A DNA stretch of 64,000 nt from Pseudomonas sp. MYb327 (GTDB lineage Bacteria > Pseudomonadota > Gammaproteobacteria > Pseudomonadales > Pseudomonadaceae). The DNA lies in NCBI RefSeq assembly GCF_040438925.1, contig NZ_CP159258.1:882001-946000 (forward strand). The letters run 5' to 3'. The notes beneath the pieces were generated by a model. That model ran no database searches. It saw nothing but the letters and a program-made list of their open reading frames with translations, and had not been told where the DNA came from. Shown in pieces: positions 35,601-43,488 of this stretch (positions within the stretch are counted from its first letter, which is position 1; each line of letters begins with the position of its first letter). Position numbers and translations under genes: made by a program.

Positions 35601-36346
35601 ACGGCAAAGCTGAAACCATGTGCTTCGTGTTTGCCAAAGTTGGCCATGCGGATGTTGTTCAGGTAGCCCTTGTTGATCATGTAATGAGTAGAGATGGTAT
35701 CGCCGAGAAACACGTCAGCCTGGTCAAAGGCCACGGCGTTGATCGCATTCTGATAAGAAGGATAGGACGTGATGATCGCCTTCGGGTACATGGCCTTCAC
35801 CTCTTCCAGCGGCAGATAGTGATAGACCATGCTCAGACGCAGGCCGGCGAGACCTTCGGTCAGCGACCGGGTTTCTCCTTCACGGGTGACAAGGACCGGT
35901 TGATCCACGGCATAGGGTGTGGAAAGCACGATTTCGCTATTGTGCGCCTCGAAACCATTGGCGGTGCCGAGCAGATCGACTTCACCTTTTTCGAGCGCTT
36001 CGATTGCCGCTCCCCGGGATGCAAAGCGTTGTACCTTGATGGGTAAGCCGGTGATCTTGCCGAGGATGCCCGCGTAGTCGGCAGTGAAGCCTTCATAGTC
36101 ACGACCGCTGAGGGTCATGTCGAAGGGCGGATAATCTGGTGCCGATGTGCCAAGCAACAGTGCATGTTTGTTATTGACCCACTGTCGTTGTGATTGATCG
36201 AGCTGGACTTCCAGGTGCCCGGCCGTAGAGCGACTGAGCAACGTGTATTCACTGCTCTGGGCTGCAAGCAATGAGGTGCTCAGGCATAAGCCCGCGGTCA
36301 TCAGTATCAGGTAATCCTTGAAACGACTGGGCATCCTGTTTCTCAC
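32696..36346 (-). CDS. rocS2: BvgS-type unorthodox sensor kinase (RocS2-like)
   Basis: A 1216-residue multi-domain kinase. Signal-like N-terminus, two tandem periplasmic solute-binding (SBP_bac_3/venus-flytrap) domains (about 55-285 and 295-525), TM about 545-565, a PAS domain (about 585-700; PIYVRDRQGLLQSCND), HisKA with FLATMSHEIRTPMNAVIGML, HATPase with GTGLGLVISRSLCEGMGG, receiver with LVIADCNMPVMNGYELA, and a C-terminal Hpt with LDIAHKIKGAARI. A complete four-step relay is therefore present. Its start overlaps the stop of the LuxR-type regulator upstream. The dgt gene nearby matches the RocA2-RocS2 locus of P. aeruginosa, where Roc systems control fimbriae and efflux. The start (GTG 36346 or ATG 36334) is uncertain. 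Confidence 0.87.
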   Translation of the reverse strand: MRNRMPSRFKDYLILMTAGLCLSTSLLAAQSSEYTLLSRSTAGHLEVQLDQSQRQWVNNKHALLLGTSAPDYPPFDMTLSGRDYEGFTADYAGILGKITGLPIKVQRFASRGAAIEALEKGEVDLLGTANGFEAHNSEIVLSTPYAVDQPVLVTREGETRSLTEGLAGLRLSMVYHYLPLEEVKAMYPKAIITSYPSYQNAINAVAFDQADVFLGDTISTHYMINKGYLNNIRMANFGKHEAHGFSFAVHKNNPELLDIINTMLRTVPSSERESIAKRWSAGSDILLTDHKLELSYSEERWLAQHPVVRVVVNEALAPLTFFDNDGNFRGVAADLLELIRLRTGLRFEIQRSRSDSEMIQRINDHQADLIAALLPSAHRDMLLNFSRPYLQNSYVLLTRKGTDSPINLAQLQGKRLAIAQGNPLMDYLRSEFPQIKLIETPDTFSAVEMLAEGRAEGTVNSLVIANYFISSRLFEHTLQISTTIGTEQAAFSLATGRDAKELNDILNKALLSIAPEELGIINSRWRGYSASTQNTWRNYQRLFYQIVIGASVLLLISVAWNAYMRRQINQRKTAERALNDQFEFMRSLVNGTPHPIYVRDRQGLLQSCNDSYLLAFGTKREDVIGKNCIQGVLSNAFEAHEYHADYQRVVAEGKPLIVDRPLHIGGRQLTIYHWILPYRDSSGEVQGIIGGWVDISERRQLLDDLRCAKERADEANRAKSTFLATMSHEIRTPMNAVIGMLELTLKRIEQDHPDRPAIDVAYHSAKDLLELIGDILDIARIESGHLSLSPQRTNLGEIVASVVRIFDGLARQKKLDLLLEFTPDEQAYDVLLDPLRFKQVLSNLVSNAIKFTEQGQIRIIVTLSPGTEPEQVHMQLQVQDSGIGISEQDQQRLFEPFAQADSAGPSARRGTGLGLVISRSLCEGMGGSLQLSSKPGVGTQVEMSLQLAKLAPEPAAEIAETLIPATTASLNVLVVDDHAANRLLMCQQLEFLGHRFSTAADGQAGFEAWKTGVYDLVIADCNMPVMNGYELAQAIRREEKETQQPPCTVLGFTANAQPEEVQRCKQAGMDDCLFKPLTLTALSQWVAGIEVSTRTPAFSLEGFELMTGGNPLLNRRLLTELLNSNRLDRQDLLALSGSPDRQSFLDIAHKIKGAARIVQASRLIDSCEALEAACNNKLQPDTVLECCKNLERALLELDQALLQKITENDESRMIEP

Positions 36347-36969
36347 ACTAACGCGTTACGTTTTGCCATTTCGATGAGTTCAACCAGGGATTTGGCTTTG
36401 AGTTTCTGCATGAGCCGCTTTTTATAAGTACTGACTGTTTTGTTGCTCAGGAACATGCCTTTGGCAATTTCCTTGTTTGTGCGACCTTGTGCAAAAAGTT
36501 GCAATACCATCAACTCTCGATCATTGACGGACTTGAACAATTCCAACTCTGCCCAGCGTGCGTCATCGCAGCGAACAGGGTTGAGGGCCTCACTTGGGAA
36601 GTAGTTGTAACCTGACAGTACTGCCTTTATGGCGCTGACCAGTTCGCTCAGGTCTTCTTGTTTGCATACATAGCCCGACGCGCCTGATTGCATGGAGCGA
36701 ATACCAAAAAGTGTCGGCGATTGTGCAGTTAATACCAATGTTTTAAGGGGCGTATTCATGGCGTTGAAACGGGCAAGCACTTCCAGTCCATCCAGTTTGG
36801 GAATGCTGATGTCGAGAATCACCAGGTCGGGCATGCATTCGCGAACCATCTGCATTGCGTCGACCCCATTATCAGTTTCACCGACGACCTTGTAGCCTTC
36901 GTGTTCAAGCAACATTCGAACGGCAAGCCGGATGACAGGGTGATCGTCGACAATAAAAACGGAGTTCAT
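36343..36969 (-). CDS. rocA2: LuxR/NarL-type response regulator (RocA2-like)
   Basis: A 208-residue regulator: receiver domain with VFIVDDHPVIRLAVRMLLEHEG and phospho-acceptor aspartate in PDLVILDISIPKLDG, then a GerE helix-turn-helix (about 145-205) with LMVLQLFAQGRTNKEIAKGMFLSNKTVSTYKKRLMQKL. This BvgA/EvgA-like type pairs with BvgS-like kinases. The overlap of its stop with the kinase start shows they are one operon. ATG 36969 gives the conserved MNSVFIVDDHP start. A 14-base perfect palindrome (37060-37073) lies about 90 bases upstream and is a candidate operator. Confidence 0.88.
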   Translation of the reverse strand: MNSVFIVDDHPVIRLAVRMLLEHEGYKVVGETDNGVDAMQMVRECMPDLVILDISIPKLDGLEVLARFNAMNTPLKTLVLTAQSPTLFGIRSMQSGASGYVCKQEDLSELVSAIKAVLSGYNYFPSEALNPVRCDDARWAELELFKSVNDRELMVLQLFAQGRTNKEIAKGMFLSNKTVSTYKKRLMQKLKAKSLVELIEMAKRNALV

Positions 36970-37059
36970 AATAAAATCCCATGCGAGCTCAAATAAAGCG
37001 CGCACCTTAGCTCAGATAGTTGATGTGACGTATGAACTGACCTACCTGTAGCAGCAATA

Positions 37060-37073
37060 TAGGAATGTTCCTA
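37060..37073. promoter_or_regulatory. Perfect 14-base palindrome upstream of rocA2
   Basis: TAGGAATGTTCCTA reads TAGGAA-TG-TTCCTA, a perfect inverted repeat of the size bound by dimeric LuxR-type regulators. It lies in the only gap between the free-standing receiver gene and rocA2. Function is inferred. Confidence 0.35.
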
Positions 37074-37170
37074 CATGAGAAAAAGAATGGGCTTACGCGT
37101 TAATTGGATTTGTTATCAGGATGTATGAAGGGGCTCATGTTTGTTTTCTATGTTTAACGATTCATTTTTA

Positions 37171-37560
37171 CTACCGAATCAAGGTCAATAGTTTTCTGAA
37201 TTCGGATTGTTTCAAGGGCTTGCTCAAATAACCCAGCAGCGGTAGCCCATTGATGTTGGCGGTGTTTTCAAGCCTGTCCAGCTCTGCGGAGGTCAGGCTA
37301 CTTAGTAGTATCGCTTGTTTGATCATCCCTCGATGACTGGCAAATTTAACCAGTTCCAGCCCGCAGAGATCGGGTAAACATTGGTCGCATAGAAGAATAT
37401 CGAAGGGTTGTACCGAAGTGAGCATTTGATGCAATGCCCCTTCGGCACTGTCAGTCGTGGTGAGTTGGGTGAAGCCGTAGCTTTCAAGCAGACATTGAGT
37501 AGCCATGAGCTGAAACGGATGATCTTCCACCAGCAAGATACGCAGATTGTCTTTGATCAT
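37171..37560 (-). CDS. Stand-alone receiver-domain protein (RocR-receiver-like)
   Basis: A 129-residue protein consisting only of a CheY-like receiver: ILLVEDHPFQLMATQCLLESYGF with the acidic pocket, the aspartate in FDILLCDQCLPDLCGLELVKFA, serine in AILLSSLTSAEL and lysine in LGYLSKPLKQSEF. All phosphorylation residues are present. The sequence style (VEDHPFQ, LGYLSKP) resembles the receiver of the EAL-domain regulator RocR, but no output domain is fused. It lies immediately upstream of rocA2-rocS2 on the same strand and could act as a phosphate sink or partner for the RocS2 Hpt. ATG 37560 was chosen; a TTG nine codons earlier is less likely. Confidence 0.82.
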   Translation of the reverse strand: MIKDNLRILLVEDHPFQLMATQCLLESYGFTQLTTTDSAEGALHQMLTSVQPFDILLCDQCLPDLCGLELVKFASHRGMIKQAILLSSLTSAELDRLENTANINGLPLLGYLSKPLKQSEFRKLLTLIR

Positions 37561-37739
37561 GTTGTTTACGCTTCTTATGTCGAACAAAGTAAGCGTGATT
37601 GTTTCGCGTGGATACCGGGCAAGCGATCAGTTCGCTCGGCATGAGTTGTAGGGGAATTCAGCGTGAGTTGAATGCATTTCGCTTTTATGTGGCTCATCGG
37701 CCATTCCGGGCGACGAAATGGCTGATCAGAAAATACTTG

Positions 37740-39068
37740 TCAGTGACGAGAGCGACCGGTCATCTCCAGTGCCATGTCGCTCGCATAGCTATCGGTCATG
37801 CCGGCGATGAAGTCGATCATCCGCAGGAATGAAGTGTGCAGAGGTCCGTGGGGATCCGGCGCGTTGTTGCCCAGCAGGTCGAGAACCCGACGGCTCTTGA
37901 AGGAAGGCGTTCGACCGTTATGTTGTTCCAGCGCCGCGCCGCAGAAAGCGTTGAGCAGGATTTCCAGCGTCGTGTACGCGCCGATTTCGTGCAACGTCTT
38001 GCGCTTGTCCTGGAAGATTTTTTTGCGCGCCATGTCCTTGGCATTCAGGACGCACCGTTTGGCGGGGCCGTGCATATGCTCCACCAGGTCGCCGGGCAGC
38101 GTACCGGCCAGCAACATTTCTTGCTGCTCAACGAAGGCGCGGGCGGCGGCGTTTGTCAGGTGCTCGATGGCTTTTCCGCGCAGGATGGCCAATTTGCGCC
38201 GACGCGAATCTTCAGGACCGAGTAGACGATAGGTTTCCGGCAGATCGTCGCCCACCAGGTCAAGAAGCAGCGACTCGACCTCGCCGTATTCAAGCAACGC
38301 CATTTCCAGGCCGTCTTCCAGGTCGATCAACGCGTAGCAAATGTCGTCGGCGGCCTCCATCAGGTACACCAATGGATGACGCGCCCAGCGCTGGTCCTCA
38401 AGTTGAGGCAAGCCCAATTTATGGGCGATCTGCTCCAGCAGCGGCAACTCGCTCTGATAGCAGCCGAATTTGTGTTTCTTGTAACCCAGGGAGTCGGCGT
38501 GTTTTGCCGTCCATGGATACTTCAAATAGGTACCGAGGGTGGCATAAGTCAGACGTGTGCCACCGTCGAACTGGTGATACTCGAGTTGAGTCAGTACCCG
38601 AAAGCCCTGAGCGTTGCCTTCGAAATTAAGAAAGTCATTGCGCTCGGCTTCGCTCATTGCATCCAGCCAGCCACGGCCGGCAGCCTGCTGAAACCAGTGT
38701 CGAATCGCGTCTTCGCCAGAGTGACCGAAGGGGGGATTGCCGATGTCATGGGCCAGGCAGGCTGATTGCACCACCATTCCCAGGTCGCTGGGATCGCACC
38801 AATCGGGCAGGGCGCCGCGGATGGTTTCACCCACACGCATGCCCAGGGAGCGGCCGACGCAACTGACTTCCAGCGAGTGGGTCAGGCGCGTGTGGATATG
38901 GTCGTTGCTGGAGACCGGATGAACCTGGGTCTTGCGCCCCAGGCGGCGAAACGCCCCCGAGAAAATGATGCGGTCATGGTCTTTGTGAAAAGGGCTGCGA
39001 CCGAGCTCTTCCGGACTGTGCAGCGGTTTTCCAAGGCGTTCGCGGGTAAGCAGGGTTTGCCAATCCAA
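37740..39068 (-). CDS. dgt: Deoxyguanosinetriphosphate triphosphohydrolase-like protein
   Basis: A 442-residue HD-superfamily dNTPase. It starts [14 protein letters not shown], with [12 protein letters not shown], the metal-site histidine in [17 protein letters not shown], and the HD pair in [22 protein letters not shown]; further conserved blocks are [19 protein letters not shown] and the C-terminal [11 protein letters not shown]. The enzyme removes the triphosphate of dNTPs. The only plausible start is TTG at 39068, preceded by CGGAG about ten bases upstream. Neighbours are an EAL protein upstream and the orphan receiver downstream, all on the minus strand. Confidence 0.93.
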   Translation of the reverse strand: MDWQTLLTRERLGKPLHSPEELGRSPFHKDHDRIIFSGAFRRLGRKTQVHPVSSNDHIHTRLTHSLEVSCVGRSLGMRVGETIRGALPDWCDPSDLGMVVQSACLAHDIGNPPFGHSGEDAIRHWFQQAAGRGWLDAMSEAERNDFLNFEGNAQGFRVLTQLEYHQFDGGTRLTYATLGTYLKYPWTAKHADSLGYKKHKFGCYQSELPLLEQIAHKLGLPQLEDQRWARHPLVYLMEAADDICYALIDLEDGLEMALLEYGEVESLLLDLVGDDLPETYRLLGPEDSRRRKLAILRGKAIEHLTNAAARAFVEQQEMLLAGTLPGDLVEHMHGPAKRCVLNAKDMARKKIFQDKRKTLHEIGAYTTLEILLNAFCGAALEQHNGRTPSFKSRRVLDLLGNNAPDPHGPLHTSFLRMIDFIAGMTDSYASDMALEMTGRSRH

Positions 39069-39136
39069 GGCTGGTTATCTCCGTCAGGTGACTGAGCCCT
39101 TAGCTTCCCGGTTCGCCTCACGCGCTGCAAGGGGAA

Positions 39137-40300
39137 CTACAGCCCGACGGCATCTATGTCGATGAGCAGCAGGCGTTCGCCATTATCAAAAAACTGTCCG
39201 GCGGTGAGGCAATACTGATTGCTGGTGGCGTCGCGGTAGGTGCTGGAGAGGGTCAGCCGTCGCTCATCGCCGCCCTCTGCCAGCAGTTGATAGAAGTAGG
39301 GGCGCCAAGACCAGTTATGGCCCAGGTAACGGTTGTCGGCAAACCAGCCGCTGTTGCGCCATTCGAGGTTCGGCGTCAGCTGTGTTCCGTGGCGATCGCA
39401 TTGATAGAAGCGCAACAGCCAGGGGAATGCATCCAGTCGTGGCAGGGCACTTAGCGGCGCACGGGCCTGAGCCCAGGCTTGCAGGATCGCCATCAGTTCG
39501 CTGAGTTGCTGACGCATGGTCATCAGGCGACTGCGTTCGGCCAGTTTTTGCTGAACATAGCGCTGACGCAGTTGCGCAAAGCGCTCGACAAAAGCGTCGC
39601 TGGCAAAGAAATTCTCTTGTGCCCCGGCGAACAGAAAACCCTGCACGTAGCGTGAGCCGCATTCCAGGGCAAAATTGAGTTGTGATTCGGTTTCGACGCC
39701 TTCGGCGATGATCCAGCAACCGGTTTTCTCGGCCATTTGAGCCAGGGCCATGACTACCTCGCTGCTCGGTCCACCCAACGCCGCGGCCTGGAAAAGGCGC
39801 ATGTCCAGCTTGAGAATGTCAGGCTGCAGCGCCAGCACGCGATCAAGTTGCGAGTAGCCTGCACCGAAATCGTCGATGGCGATACGCGCGCCAGCCTGGC
39901 GATACCGTTCCACCACGTGGGCGAGTCGTTGGATATCGCCGCCCAGTTCGGTGATCTCGAAAACGATTCGCTGTGGGTCGACGCCATGCCGGCACAATTG
40001 CTTGAGGCTCGGCAGCGGCTGGTCCGGACGCAAGCGGCTGATCCAGCGTGGGGAAATGTTCAGGCTGAGAAACCAGTCGGGGGGCGCCTCCGGCAAACGG
40101 CTCAAGGCGTTATCGCGCAGTTGGCGATCCAGGCGACGTAGGGCGACGGCATTCGTCCTCGGGTCAGCGAACAACGGTCCAACTGACGTCAGTTGACCAT
40201 CGGCCTGACGCAGTCGACCCAATGCCTCGACACCCGCGATACGGCCAGTGGCGGTATCGATGAACGGCTGAAAGCAGGCGAGCGGTTGCCCGTCGATCAC
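39137..40300 (-). CDS. EAL-domain c-di-GMP phosphodiesterase with C-terminal sensor-like domain
   Basis: A 387-residue protein without membrane helices. The EAL domain fills residues 1-245 and keeps the catalytic set: EALGRLR, the asparagine in LSLNISPRWI, FEITELGG, the DDFGAGYS loop, the lysine in DILKLDMRLF, EGVETE and QGFLFAG. It should therefore be active. The C-terminal 130 residues, with NSGWFADNRYLGHNWSWRPYFYQLL and SNQYCLTAGQFFDNGERLLLIDID, look like a PDC/Cache-type ligand domain placed after, not before, the enzyme and in the cytoplasm. GTG start with AAGGAGG five bases upstream. It is the first gene of the minus-strand signalling run. Confidence 0.88.
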   Translation of the reverse strand: MIDGQPLACFQPFIDTATGRIAGVEALGRLRQADGQLTSVGPLFADPRTNAVALRRLDRQLRDNALSRLPEAPPDWFLSLNISPRWISRLRPDQPLPSLKQLCRHGVDPQRIVFEITELGGDIQRLAHVVERYRQAGARIAIDDFGAGYSQLDRVLALQPDILKLDMRLFQAAALGGPSSEVVMALAQMAEKTGCWIIAEGVETESQLNFALECGSRYVQGFLFAGAQENFFASDAFVERFAQLRQRYVQQKLAERSRLMTMRQQLSELMAILQAWAQARAPLSALPRLDAFPWLLRFYQCDRHGTQLTPNLEWRNSGWFADNRYLGHNWSWRPYFYQLLAEGGDERRLTLSSTYRDATSNQYCLTAGQFFDNGERLLLIDIDAVGL

Positions 40301-40426
40301 AAGGCCTCCTTAGTAGATCTTGTTTTTTGAAGGAACCTGCTTTCCGGGTAGGCACACAGGATTGAACCTCTCGATAAAGAGGTTCATCCCGCAGGTATTG
40401 CAAGAATGCAGCCAGCTTGTGATGGC

Positions 40427-40771
40427 TTAGTGTTTGCTCGAAGAACCCTGCATGACCAGTTTGATCAGCGGCCCCAGCGTGGTGCCCAGGCGGACTAGTC
40501 GGGTGAGGCTACTCACCCCACCGCCGGTTTTTGCACCCTTGCCCGTAAGAAAACCCAGTAAGGTGACGGCGGCCATGCCCCATAGCGGGGCATGCTTGAT
40601 GCCGAAGCCGTCCTGCAGGTTTTGTGACATCCCGCGAACACGCTGCAAGGGCCGCAGCAATTGCGCGGATTCGTGGCGGATTTCCTGGCGGTGCATTTCC
40701 ATGCGCAAGCGAATCAACGCCTTGCGCATTTCCGTGCGGGAGCTGTTGCGAGGCAGTTCAGGCAGGTTCAT
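40427..40771 (-). CDS. Small hypothetical protein, YqjK-position gene
   Basis: A 114-residue protein, basic and helical at the N-terminus (MRKALIRLRMEMHRQEIRHESAQLLRPLQRVRGM) and weakly hydrophobic toward the C-terminus (APLWGMAAVTLLGFLTG). It overlaps the stop of the upstream holin-like gene by four bases, so the trio is co-translated. This is the position of yqjK in the E. coli yqjD-yqjE-yqjK set, and the size and basic helix agree, but sequence similarity was not testable here. Function unknown. Confidence 0.75.
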   Translation of the reverse strand: MNLPELPRNSSRTEMRKALIRLRMEMHRQEIRHESAQLLRPLQRVRGMSQNLQDGFGIKHAPLWGMAAVTLLGFLTGKGAKTGGGVSSLTRLVRLGTTLGPLIKLVMQGSSSKH

Positions 40772-41157
40772 GGCAGCAGGCGCTCCCGATCATTGGCCAA
40801 TTCTTCCAAAGTGCCATGGAAGGGCGACGATTCATCGAAGATTGCCGCTCTCAGGCGCATCCCGCAGAACACGCATGCGAGGGTGTAGAACACGCAGAGT
40901 GCGATGATGGCGGGCAGGCGATAGGTGTCCCAGAACACGATCAACACCAGCGTCGACAATCCAACCAACAGCAACAACGCGAACACCAGGGCCAAACCTG
41001 CAAATAGTAAGAGGCTGACGGTGCGAGCCTTTTGCTCCTGCAATTCGATCCCGAACAGTTCGACGTGGCTGTGCAGCAAACCTAGAAAGGCGGCGCCCAG
41101 ACGTCGCGATGTGGAACTTGCGCCCGTCTCGGACGAGCCGATTTCATCGATCGCCAT
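40768..41157 (-). CDS. Phage holin family / YqjE-like membrane protein
   Basis: A 129-residue protein with two adjacent transmembrane helices (LLLFAGLALVFALLLLVGLSTLVLIVFW and LPAIIALCVFYTLACVFCG) after an amphipathic lead (LGAAFLGLLHSHVELFGIELQEQKAR). This matches the Phage_holin_3_6/YqjE family. E. coli YqjE is a partner of the ribosome-binding membrane protein YqjD. The start at 41157 is three bases from the upstream DUF883 stop; the longer frame overlaps that gene and was rejected. Confidence 0.85.
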   Translation of the reverse strand: MAIDEIGSSETGASSTSRRLGAAFLGLLHSHVELFGIELQEQKARTVSLLLFAGLALVFALLLLVGLSTLVLIVFWDTYRLPAIIALCVFYTLACVFCGMRLRAAIFDESSPFHGTLEELANDRERLLP

Positions 41158-41159
41158 AA

Positions 41160-41474
41160 TCAGCGCCGCGTTGCCAGCAAGCCAATGAGAAAGCCCACGC
41201 CGGCGGCGATGCCCACCGATTGCCATGGGTTGGCCTGTACATAGTCTTCGGTGGCGGTGACGGCAGCCTTGCCACGCTCGCGCAGAGAGTCTTCGGTCAA
41301 TTTTAAGGTTTCGCGTGCACGCAGCAGACTGTCGTGAATCTGTTCGCGCAGTTCATCGGCTTGATCACCAGCCAGGGAAGCGGTGTGCTCCAGCAATCGT
41401 TCAGTGTCGCTGACCAATGTTTGAAAATCGGTCATCAGGATTTCTTGAGCAGTCTTTGCCTTGATGCTGGCCAT
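41160..41474 (-). CDS. DUF883 (ElaB/YqjD-like) membrane-anchored protein
   Basis: A 104-residue protein: a long amphipathic helix region (TLVSDTERLLEHTASLAGDQADELREQIHDSLL), then VQANPWQSVGIAAGVGFLIGLLATRR, the conserved DUF883 C-terminal glycine-rich membrane helix. E. coli YqjD and ElaB bind ribosomes at the membrane in stationary phase. GGAG precedes ATG 41474. It is the first gene of a three-gene operon with the YqjE-like and YqjK-position genes. Confidence 0.9.
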   Translation of the reverse strand: MASIKAKTAQEILMTDFQTLVSDTERLLEHTASLAGDQADELREQIHDSLLRARETLKLTEDSLRERGKAAVTATEDYVQANPWQSVGIAAGVGFLIGLLATRR

Positions 41475-41800
41475 TGGTGATCTCCGTAAGTGGCTTCTGT
41501 TGCGTTCGAGTATGAGCCTTGCGCGAAGGTTCAGTACAAATGACTGGTACAACTTTTGCTGTGTCGTGGTGCGTCAGCCCGCGCCCATGCGCTGTTGCTG
41601 GGCAAGATTTCAGTAAAACCTTAACTCAAACAATCAAAACCCGCGCAAATGTCCTGGTGATGATTGGCCTTGATGAACCCTGTGCTCCAAAGCGGTTCAT
41701 CGGGAGGGACTTTCTCGATTTGACAAGTCTCAACTTGGTGCATGGATTGCCCGTATGAACTGCTTTGGTGCTTTTTTCAGCCTTAAGGTCTGCCAAATCC
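41475..41800. other. Divergent intergenic region between DUF883 gene and ammonium transporter, 326 bases
   Basis: It carries the sigma-54 promoter candidate for the transporter at 41545-41560. The remaining 230-base leader shows no RNA structure or operator that I recognise. Confidence 0.5.
41545..41560 (+). promoter_or_regulatory. Candidate sigma-54 (RpoN) promoter of the ammonium transporter
   Basis: TGGTACAACTTTTGCT matches the RpoN consensus TGGCAC-N5-TTGCW at all but one position, with GG and GC exactly twelve bases apart. It lies about 240 bases upstream of the transporter ATG. Ammonium transporter genes are commonly under NtrC/RpoN control, which supports the call; no clear NtrC site was found. 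Confidence 0.55.
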
Positions 41801-43009
41801 ATGGAAAATCTGCAAAGCGCTGTGGACAGTCTGGTCCATAGCTCCAATACGTTGTTCATCCTCATTGGCGCGGTAATGGTGCTGGCCATGCACGCCGGCT
41901 TCGCCTTTCTTGAAGTCGGGACCGTCCGGCAAAAAAACCAGGTAAATGCATTATCGAAGATTCTCAGTGACTTCGCCGTTTCGACCCTGGCTTATTTCTT
42001 TATAGGCTATTGGATTTCCTACGGGGTCACTTTCATGCAACCGGCAGCTGTGATCAATGCCGATCACGGTTACGGGCTGGTGAAGTTTTTCTTTCTGCTG
42101 ACTTTTGCTGCGGCGATTCCGGCGATCATTTCCGGTGGCATTGCCGAGCGCGCCCGGTTCGTCCCGCAACTGTGTGCGACAGCATTGATTGTGGCGTTCA
42201 TTTATCCGTTCTTCGAGGGCATGATCTGGAATGGCAACCTGGGCCTGCAAGCCTGGTTACTGGCGCATTTTGGCGCCAGCTTTCATGATTTTGCCGGTTC
42301 TGTAGTGGTCCACGCCATGGGCGGCTGGCTGGCGCTGGCGGCGGTGTTGCTGCTGGGGCCACGCAACGGTCGTTATCGCGAAGGGCGTCTGGTGGCGTTC
42401 GCGCCGTCGAGTATTCCTTTTCTGGCGTTGGGTTCGTGGATCCTGATCGTCGGCTGGTTCGGTTTCAACGTGATGAGCGCGCAAACCCTGCAAGGAGTCA
42501 GCGGCTTGGTGGCGGTGAACTCGTTGATGGCGATGGTCGGCGGCACCATGTCGGCATTGATTGTCGGGCGCAACGACCCGGGCTTTTTGCACAACGGACC
42601 ACTCGCTGGGCTGGTAGCGATCTGCGCTGGTTCCGATCTGATGCACCCCGTGGGCGCACTGGCCACCGGTGCCATCGCGGGGGCGCTGTTTGTATGGTGC
42701 TTTACTGCCGCGCAGGGCAAATGGCATATCGACGATGTGCTGGGTGTCTGGCCGCTGCATGGTCTGTGTGGCGCGTGGGGCGGAATTGCCTGTGGCATTT
42801 TCGGTCAGAGCGCATTGGGTGGATTGGGCGGAGTGAGTCTGATCAGTCAGTTGATTGGCACTGCACTGGGTGTAGTTGTGGCGCTGACTGGTGGCTTCGC
42901 AGTCTATGGCGTGATCAAGGCGTTGCATGGTCTGCGCCTGAGCCAGGAAGAGGAGTATTACGGGGCCGACTTGTCGGTGCACAAGATCGGTGCCGTCAGC
43001 CAGGATTAG
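41801..43009 (+). CDS. amtB: Ammonium transporter (Amt family)
   Basis: A 402-residue eleven-helix channel for NH4+/NH3. The twin pore histidines are present in FAGSVVVHAMGGWLAL and WPLHGLCGAWGG, and the Amt signatures AFLEVGTVRQKNQVNALSK and DDVLGVWPLHG are clear. It begins directly with the mature first helix region (NTLFILIGAVMVLAMHAGFAFLE), without the long cleaved leader of E. coli AmtB. No glnK is adjacent, so this is probably a second Amt copy. A sigma-54 promoter candidate precedes it. ATG 41801 has only a weak ribosome site. Confidence 0.92.
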   Translation: MENLQSAVDSLVHSSNTLFILIGAVMVLAMHAGFAFLEVGTVRQKNQVNALSKILSDFAVSTLAYFFIGYWISYGVTFMQPAAVINADHGYGLVKFFFLLTFAAAIPAIISGGIAERARFVPQLCATALIVAFIYPFFEGMIWNGNLGLQAWLLAHFGASFHDFAGSVVVHAMGGWLALAAVLLLGPRNGRYREGRLVAFAPSSIPFLALGSWILIVGWFGFNVMSAQTLQGVSGLVAVNSLMAMVGGTMSALIVGRNDPGFLHNGPLAGLVAICAGSDLMHPVGALATGAIAGALFVWCFTAAQGKWHIDDVLGVWPLHGLCGAWGGIACGIFGQSALGGLGGVSLISQLIGTALGVVVALTGGFAVYGVIKALHGLRLSQEEEYYGADLSVHKIGAVSQD

Positions 43010-43083
43010 CAGTGAGTCTCATTGGCTCGACGGCATTTCAGGGCAGGCCTAGAATAGGCACTTAATTTTTTGGTAGAGCGCTC

Positions 43084-43320
43084 ATGCTTCCTGAATGTCA
43101 GCTGTTCGGCACTCTTGGGTGCCATCTCTGCGAAGTGGCCGAAGCCATGTTGATGGAGTTTGTCGAGCGCGGCTTGCTGGTGGAGCTGGTGGACATCGCT
43201 GACGACGAATCATGGTTCGAAGCCTATAGCCTGCGGATTCCGGTCCTGCGCCGAGTCGATACCGGCGCGGAACTGGGTTGGCCCTTCAGTGCCGACGAAG
43301 TGGTTGCCTTCCTGCGTTAA
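43084..43320 (+). CDS. Glutaredoxin-like DUF836 protein
   Basis: A 78-residue thioredoxin-fold protein: CQLFGTLGCHLCEVAEAMLMEF with a CHLC redox motif, VELVDIADDESWFEAYSLRIPVLRR with the cis-proline, and WPFSADEVVAFL. DUF836/glutaredoxin-2-like proteins are small cytoplasmic thiol proteins of uncertain partner. It is monocistronic-looking between amtB and a hypothetical gene. Confidence 0.88.
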   Translation: MLPECQLFGTLGCHLCEVAEAMLMEFVERGLLVELVDIADDESWFEAYSLRIPVLRRVDTGAELGWPFSADEVVAFLR

Positions 43321-43488
43321 ACGATTTTGGCTGTGGATGTGTTCCGCCCGTCGAACTTCGCGATTGATCCCCTTGGCTTAACCGATGCGATTGGATACTG
43401 TATGCGCATACAGTTATCCGGGTTGCTGCCTGGCCGCCGCTGGTTTCGGGTTGGAGCAGCGCAATTCCGGGCGTCAGAGGGATGAATC

